Origin: Desulfobulbaceae bacterium
GTDB lineage: Bacteria > Desulfobacterota > Desulfobulbia > Desulfobulbales > SURF-16
Reading direction: 5' to 3'
NCBI GenBank assembly: GCA_002868945.1
Contig: PKTX01000008.1
Span: forward strand, 1,611 to 48,046
Length of the DNA stretch: 46,436 nucleotides
Part shown: positions 42,690 through 46,436 of the stretch, piece after piece
Layout of the letters: each line of letters opens with the position of its first letter
Position numbering within the stretch: the first letter of the stretch is position 1
Made by a program: the position numbers and the translations under genes
Notes under the pieces: model-generated
Seen by the model: only the letters and a program-made list of their open reading frames with translations
The model's database searches: none
What the model was told of the DNA's origin: nothing

Positions 42690-42849
42690 TGCAGTGTATC
42701 ACTTAAAGATTTGTATATTTATGCAACTATGCCTTTAACCACAAAGGCACGAAGAGCTTCTTGTTTTTATGTTTTCTTTGTGCCTTCGTGTCTTTGTGGT
42801 TCGTATGCAATATCGAAACTCTACACGTAAATTTAAGTTTTACGGAGTA
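42690..42849. mobile_element. MITE-like element, family E copy 3 (160 bp, most complete)
   Basis: Left end TGCAGTGTATCACTTAAAG and right end TTTAAGTTTTACGGAGTA are imperfect inverted repeats, with CTAG at 42850-42853 on the right. The core CTTTAACCACAAAGGCACGA ... TCGTGTCTTTGTGGTT forms a hairpin. It abuts family D copy 2 and ends 14 bp before the kinase start codon, so the kinase leader is partly element-derived. Confidence 0.85.
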
Positions 42850-42867
42850 CTAGGATGGTAGAAAGAT

Positions 42868-45051
42868 ATGCCTAAAAGTATCAGACGCGACCTGAGCCTG
42901 CGCATCGGCCTGGTGATTTTCCTGGTCAGCCTGGTTATCGGCGTCGCTTATTACAGCTATGCCGTGGCACAACACCAGAAAACATTCAGGAAATTCGTCG
43001 AGCAGCAAACAGACCATATCGCCGAGACCTTCACCCTGCAGCTCTGGCTCTTTGATCTCCAGACCACCCGTCAGCTCTGCCAGATCTTTTCAGAAGACCC
43101 CTCGCTGGTTGGCCTGCTGCTCCTTGACCAGAACGGCGAGGTTGTTTTTCAGAAAGAGGTGGTCGGTTCCTGGCCGCATCCCCTGAAGGTGCGCCGGCAA
43201 CTGCGCTATGGCGGAGAAAAACTCGTTGGTCACCTTGAAATAGTGTATGCCAACACCAACTGGCAGATGCAGCGCAAGAATATATTGCTGGTGGGCCTGT
43301 TCATGGCGGCAGGAACCATATTCGGCTCCCTGCTCTTTATCAATATCCTCCTGAGACGACACCTTGCCAAACCCCTGGAGAATCTGCGCGCCGATATGGC
43401 CCTGCTGGCCCGCGGTGATTTTCAGCACTCCGCTCTCGTGGGCCAGAAGGCGGAGATTCAAGGCATTATTGATGCCTTTAACCGTTTGACCAGCAGTCTG
43501 CAGGAGCGCGATCACGCCTTACGGGAAGCCAACAGCATCATCAACCGCAGTCCGGCCGTGGCCTTTCTCTGGAAAAACCAAGAGAACTGGCCGGTGGAAT
43601 TTGTCTCGGAAAATGTCGTCAATCTTGCCGGATATTCCAGGCAGGAGTTTGTTGACGGCAGAATCTGCTATGGTGATCTGATTTACCAGGAGGACAGGGC
43701 CAGGGTCGCCCGGGAGGTGGCCGAGGCCAGCATGGAGCCCGATCTTAGCACCTTTCCCCATAAGCTCTACCGCATCGTGACGAAAAAGGGGGCAGTGAAG
43801 TGGGTTAAGGATCAAAGTTATATCCGTCGTGATAACCAAGGTCTTATCAGCCATTACGAAGGCATTGTCCTTGATGTCACCGAAGAGGTGGAGCTGGAGG
43901 AACGCTTGCAACAGGCCCAGAAAATGGAGGCGGTGGGCACCCTGGCCGGCGGTATTGCCCATGATTTTAATAATATTCTCACGGTGATCCTGGGTTACAG
44001 TGAGTTGGCCAGGGATGATACCCCGGCCGGATCGGATATTGCCCGGGAGTTGGATCAGGTTATTGAGGCGGGCAATCGGGCCAAGGAGTTGGTCAAGCAG
44101 ATCCTCGCCTTCAGCCGGCAGGCCAGGGTTGAACGGATCCCCCTGCAGCTTCAGTCTCTGATCAAGGAGGCACTGAAGATGTTGCGTTCCTCCATCCCGA
44201 CAACCATTGAGATCACCGATGAGATCGACTCGCGATGCGGGCCGGTTCTGGTGGATCCGACCCAGGTGCACCAGGTATTAATGAACCTCTGTACCAATGC
44301 CGCCCATGCCATGGAAAAGAGCGGGGGAGTACTCAGGGTTGCCCTGCGCTCGGCTGTTGTCGACAGGGAGAATTGCCCGCCCACCGTAGATCTTGAACCT
44401 GGAGAGTATACCGTGCTTGCCGTCTCCGATACCGGCACCGGTATTGCTCCGGAGGTGTTGCCCAAGATTTTCAACCCCTATTTCACCACCAAGACAGTGG
44501 ACAAGGGCACCGGTATGGGGCTTGCCATTACCCATGGTATTGTCGCTGATTATGGTGGTGCAATCAGTGTTGATAGTCAGGTTGGACACGGCACGACCTT
44601 TCAAGTCTATTTGCCGGTTGCCCGGCAGGAGCAGTTGCCTGCCGCTGAAGATGGGGGAGAGCTGCCCGTGGGGCGCGAGCGTATCCTTTTTGTGGATGAC
44701 GAGGAGTTGCTGGCCGAGATGGGCGGAGAGATGCTGGCCCGGCTTGGCTATAACGTGACGACGCGTCGCAGCAGTCTTGCCGCCCTGGCCACCTTTCAGG
44801 AGAGACCGACTGACTTTGATCTTGTCATTACGGATCAAACCATGCCCGATATGACGGGCCTGGACCTGGCCCGCCGGCTGCTGCGGATACGGCCGGATAT
44901 TCCCATTATCCTCTGCACCGGTTACAGTAATCTGGTTGACGAGAAAAAGGCCAAATCGTGCGGTGTCAAGGAGTTTGCCCTCAAACCGCTTACCAAGAGC
45001 ATGGTTGCCAAACTCGTTCGCAAGGTGCTCGGTGAGGCGCGGCAGGCGTAG
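42868..45051 (+). CDS. Membrane hybrid histidine kinase (sensor-HAMP-PAS-HisKA-HATPase-REC)
   Basis: The product has 727 residues. Two membrane helices ([20 protein letters not shown], about 15-34; [20 protein letters not shown], about 140-160) bracket a ~105-residue periplasmic sensor. A HAMP linker and coiled coil follow, then a PAS domain (about 228-345), HisKA with H365 in [11 protein letters not shown], and HATPase with [10 protein letters not shown] and [12 protein letters not shown] receiver ends the chain, with D656 in [11 protein letters not shown]. It lies just downstream of the tandem solute-binding protein and may sense through it. About 340 bp of inserted repeats now separate the two genes. 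No separate response regulator is adjacent. The 3' end is 14 bp from the convergent ribF stop. Confidence 0.9.
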   Translation: MPKSIRRDLSLRIGLVIFLVSLVIGVAYYSYAVAQHQKTFRKFVEQQTDHIAETFTLQLWLFDLQTTRQLCQIFSEDPSLVGLLLLDQNGEVVFQKEVVGSWPHPLKVRRQLRYGGEKLVGHLEIVYANTNWQMQRKNILLVGLFMAAGTIFGSLLFINILLRRHLAKPLENLRADMALLARGDFQHSALVGQKAEIQGIIDAFNRLTSSLQERDHALREANSIINRSPAVAFLWKNQENWPVEFVSENVVNLAGYSRQEFVDGRICYGDLIYQEDRARVAREVAEASMEPDLSTFPHKLYRIVTKKGAVKWVKDQSYIRRDNQGLISHYEGIVLDVTEEVELEERLQQAQKMEAVGTLAGGIAHDFNNILTVILGYSELARDDTPAGSDIARELDQVIEAGNRAKELVKQILAFSRQARVERIPLQLQSLIKEALKMLRSSIPTTIEITDEIDSRCGPVLVDPTQVHQVLMNLCTNAAHAMEKSGGVLRVALRSAVVDRENCPPTVDLEPGEYTVLAVSDTGTGIAPEVLPKIFNPYFTTKTVDKGTGMGLAITHGIVADYGGAISVDSQVGHGTTFQVYLPVARQEQLPAAEDGGELPVGRERILFVDDEELLAEMGGEMLARLGYNVTTRRSSLAALATFQERPTDFDLVITDQTMPDMTGLDLARRLLRIRPDIPIILCTGYSNLVDEKKAKSCGVKEFALKPLTKSMVAKLVRKVLGEARQA

Positions 45052-45065
45052 GATTCCTTTCAGGC

Positions 45066-46055
45066 CTAACGGTTGAATTTCTCCTCGCAGGAGAGGCGCA
45101 GCTCGGCGTCGGCGGCGGCCAGGACCTGGCGGGCCTGCCTGACATACTCACTGATCTGGGCCACCAGCTCGTCCGGGCCGGAAAATTTCTTCTCGTCGCG
45201 CAGAAAACGCAGCAGGTTGACCTTGATCGGCTTGCCGTAGATGTCCTCGTTAAAGTCAAAGATAAAGGTTTCCACCGTGATGCAGGGGGCATTGTCACCG
45301 TCTGCGGCAAAGGTGGGGTTGACGCCGATATTGAGGACACCGCCATAGCATTTGCCGCCATATACCACCTGGCTGACATAAACGCCGTGCCGGGGACAGA
45401 GATCCTCGCCGGAGATATGCAGATTGGCGGTGGGAAAGCCCAGCTCGGCAGCGCCGCGCTGCTTGCCCATCTGCACCTCGCCGCGGATCTGGTAATAGCG
45501 GCCCAGGAGCCTGCGCACCGCCCGCATGTTACCCTCCTTCACCAACCGTCTGATCTCGCTACTGGAGGCGATAACGTCACCGACATGGTAGGGTTCCACC
45601 ACGGTGACCGGAAAGCCCTTGAGTCGCCCCTGCTCCCTGAGAAAGTCGGTGTCGCCCTCCCTGCCCTTGCCGAAGCAGTAGTCATAACCAACCACCAGCT
45701 CCTGCATGCCGATTTTTTTCAGCAGGATTTCATCGACAAAGCGGGCTGCCGGGGTGGTGGCGAACTGTTTGGTAAAGGGAATGATGATCAGCACGTCAAT
45801 GCCGGCATGCTCGATGAGTTCTCTCTTCTGGTCGCAGGTGGAGATCAGCTTGATGCCGGCCTCCGGCCGTACCACCTGCAAGGGATGGGGGTTGAAGGTG
45901 ATGGCCACACTGGTGCCCTGGTTCCTGTAGGCTCGGCTCACCACCTCGCTGAAGAGGTACTGATGGCCGAGGTGGACACCATCAAAGTTGCCGATGGTGA
46001 CATGCGGTTTCGTGAAGGGCTCGGTGATGTCGTCAAGGTCTGTATAGATTTCCAT
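45066..46055 (-). CDS. ribF: Bifunctional riboflavin kinase / FAD synthetase
   Basis: The product has 329 residues, usual length. The N-terminal FMN adenylyltransferase domain has the nucleotidyltransferase motif GNFDGVHLGHQYLF (about 23-36) and VVGYDYCFGKGREGD; the second signature SSSEIRRLVKEG is near 167. The C-terminal flavokinase domain starts with GKQRGAAELGFPTANLHI, then YGGVLNIGVNPTF. It makes FMN and FAD from riboflavin and ATP in the cytoplasm, serving the many flavoproteins here. The start codon has only a modest AAAGAG upstream. Confidence 0.96.
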   Translation of the reverse strand: MEIYTDLDDITEPFTKPHVTIGNFDGVHLGHQYLFSEVVSRAYRNQGTSVAITFNPHPLQVVRPEAGIKLISTCDQKRELIEHAGIDVLIIIPFTKQFATTPAARFVDEILLKKIGMQELVVGYDYCFGKGREGDTDFLREQGRLKGFPVTVVEPYHVGDVIASSSEIRRLVKEGNMRAVRRLLGRYYQIRGEVQMGKQRGAAELGFPTANLHISGEDLCPRHGVYVSQVVYGGKCYGGVLNIGVNPTFAADGDNAPCITVETFIFDFNEDIYGKPIKVNLLRFLRDEKKFSGPDELVAQISEYVRQARQVLAAADAELRLSCEEKFNR

Positions 46056-46330
46056 AATGCTCTTTTATCCGATATTCGTCCGGGGCACAATATCCGGTTC
46101 GGCGCAAGGACGGCTGTCATGCAGGCAGCAGGTCGCCATTATATTGTGCTTGGCCTTCTATTGCACCATGCAATTGGCCAAATGTAACTATCCGGCAAAG
46201 GGCAAAAAACTTGAAAAACCCCGGACTGTAACTGTTCGGATGTGCCTCGGGTTTGGACAAGCAGGCCGATGAGCTGGAGCCTCTCTCCGTGCGGAGGCCT
46301 GAACGTGCAAAGATGGGGTGCAGCTGGATA
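46056..46330. other. Intergenic region upstream of ribF
   Basis: About 275 bp with no gene I can support. Part of it must hold the ribF promoter (minus strand), but no clear hexamer pair is visible. Confidence 0.45.
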
Positions 46331-46436
46331 GTGCCTATCCAGAAATGGCCCTCTCGGAGTCTCGTAAACTCGCTTACCGGCCCGATCTCGGCGTCATGCT
46401 CAAAAAATAATGCTCGGAGGTAAGCGAAACGAAGTG
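46331..46436. mobile_element. MITE-like element, family C copy 4 (cut by window edge)
   Basis: Starts GTGCCTATCCAGAAATGGCC, the family C terminus, and continues with CGGAGTCTCGTAAACTCGCT and GGTAAGCGAAACGAAGTG before the window ends. Close to copy 1 (10116-10380). Confidence 0.82.

Noticed and set aside
4187-46436. Possible CRISPR array or tRNA genes among the repeats
   Set aside because: The repeats are dispersed singly, are 160-330 bp long with inverted ends and no spacer pattern. No cloverleaf with a T-loop was seen anywhere in the window.

Overview
The window looks like a piece of the chromosome of a sulfate-reducing deltaproteobacterium (Desulfobacterota), most likely of the Desulfobulbaceae type. 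The main support is a complete dsrA-dsrB-dsrD set followed by a cobyrinate-diamide-synthase homologue (dsrN-like), together with a nitrite reductase pair (nrfHA), a 2-cluster ferredoxin of the Desulfovibrio africanus FdIII type, a CoA-disulfide reductase/rhodanese fusion and many TPR proteins. Lineage is inferred from gene content only.

Layout. 1-5 kb: a very acidic repeat protein running off the left edge (minus), a topoisomerase-IA-like protein whose catalytic residues look lost (plus), and an iron-sulfur flavoprotein (minus). 5.4-9.3 kb: minus-strand TPR-methyltransferase coupled to a phospholipase-D-like protein, then the CoA-disulfide reductase/rhodanese fusion. 9.6-12.4 kb: DUF302 protein, a cysteine-free BASS/ACR3-like permease, a NifX-like protein and a DUF134 regulator. 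12.9-15.8 kb: dsrABD, with a hairpin between dsrB and dsrD and a 25-bp perfect terminator after dsrD. 16.2-18.8 kb: convergent TPR / zinc-ribbon-HEAT / TPR cluster. 19.2-23.2 kb: dsrN-like gene, a small orphan gene, a Kef-type antiporter. 23.2-26.6 kb: a relic of a sigma-54 activator, a small secreted protein, then nrfHA behind a near-perfect sigma-54 promoter with two upstream dyads. 26.8-29.3 kb: hybrid histidine kinase with a fused solute-binding sensor. 30-34.5 kb: ferredoxin, small membrane protein, alr, argS, SPOR protein. 34.8-39.6 kb: argA-like acetyltransferase, secA, argJ. 40-40.6 kb: hicAB. 41.1-45.1 kb: a tandem-duplicated solute-binding protein and a second hybrid kinase. 45.1-46.1 kb: ribF.

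The most unusual structure is the dense population of short non-coding mobile-type repeats (about 160-330 bp). I sort them into five families, A to E, by their ends. Several carry readable target-site duplications: TTAT and CTAA for A, TA for B nested inside E, CTAG flanks for D and E. Families A, B and C have different terminal inverted repeats but share the same internal hairpin modules. Nearly all sit directly behind stop codons or between convergent genes. One element splits the sigma-54 activator relic. Two others lie side by side between the duplicated solute-binding gene and its neighbouring kinase.

Functionally the genes cover sulfite reduction (dsrABD with siroheme amidation by dsrN), ammonifying nitrite reduction (nrfHA), sulfur/persulfide handling (CoADR-Rhd), signalling by periplasmic-ligand hybrid kinases, and housekeeping (alr, argS, argA, argJ, secA, ribF). 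I saw no tRNA, rRNA or CRISPR array.
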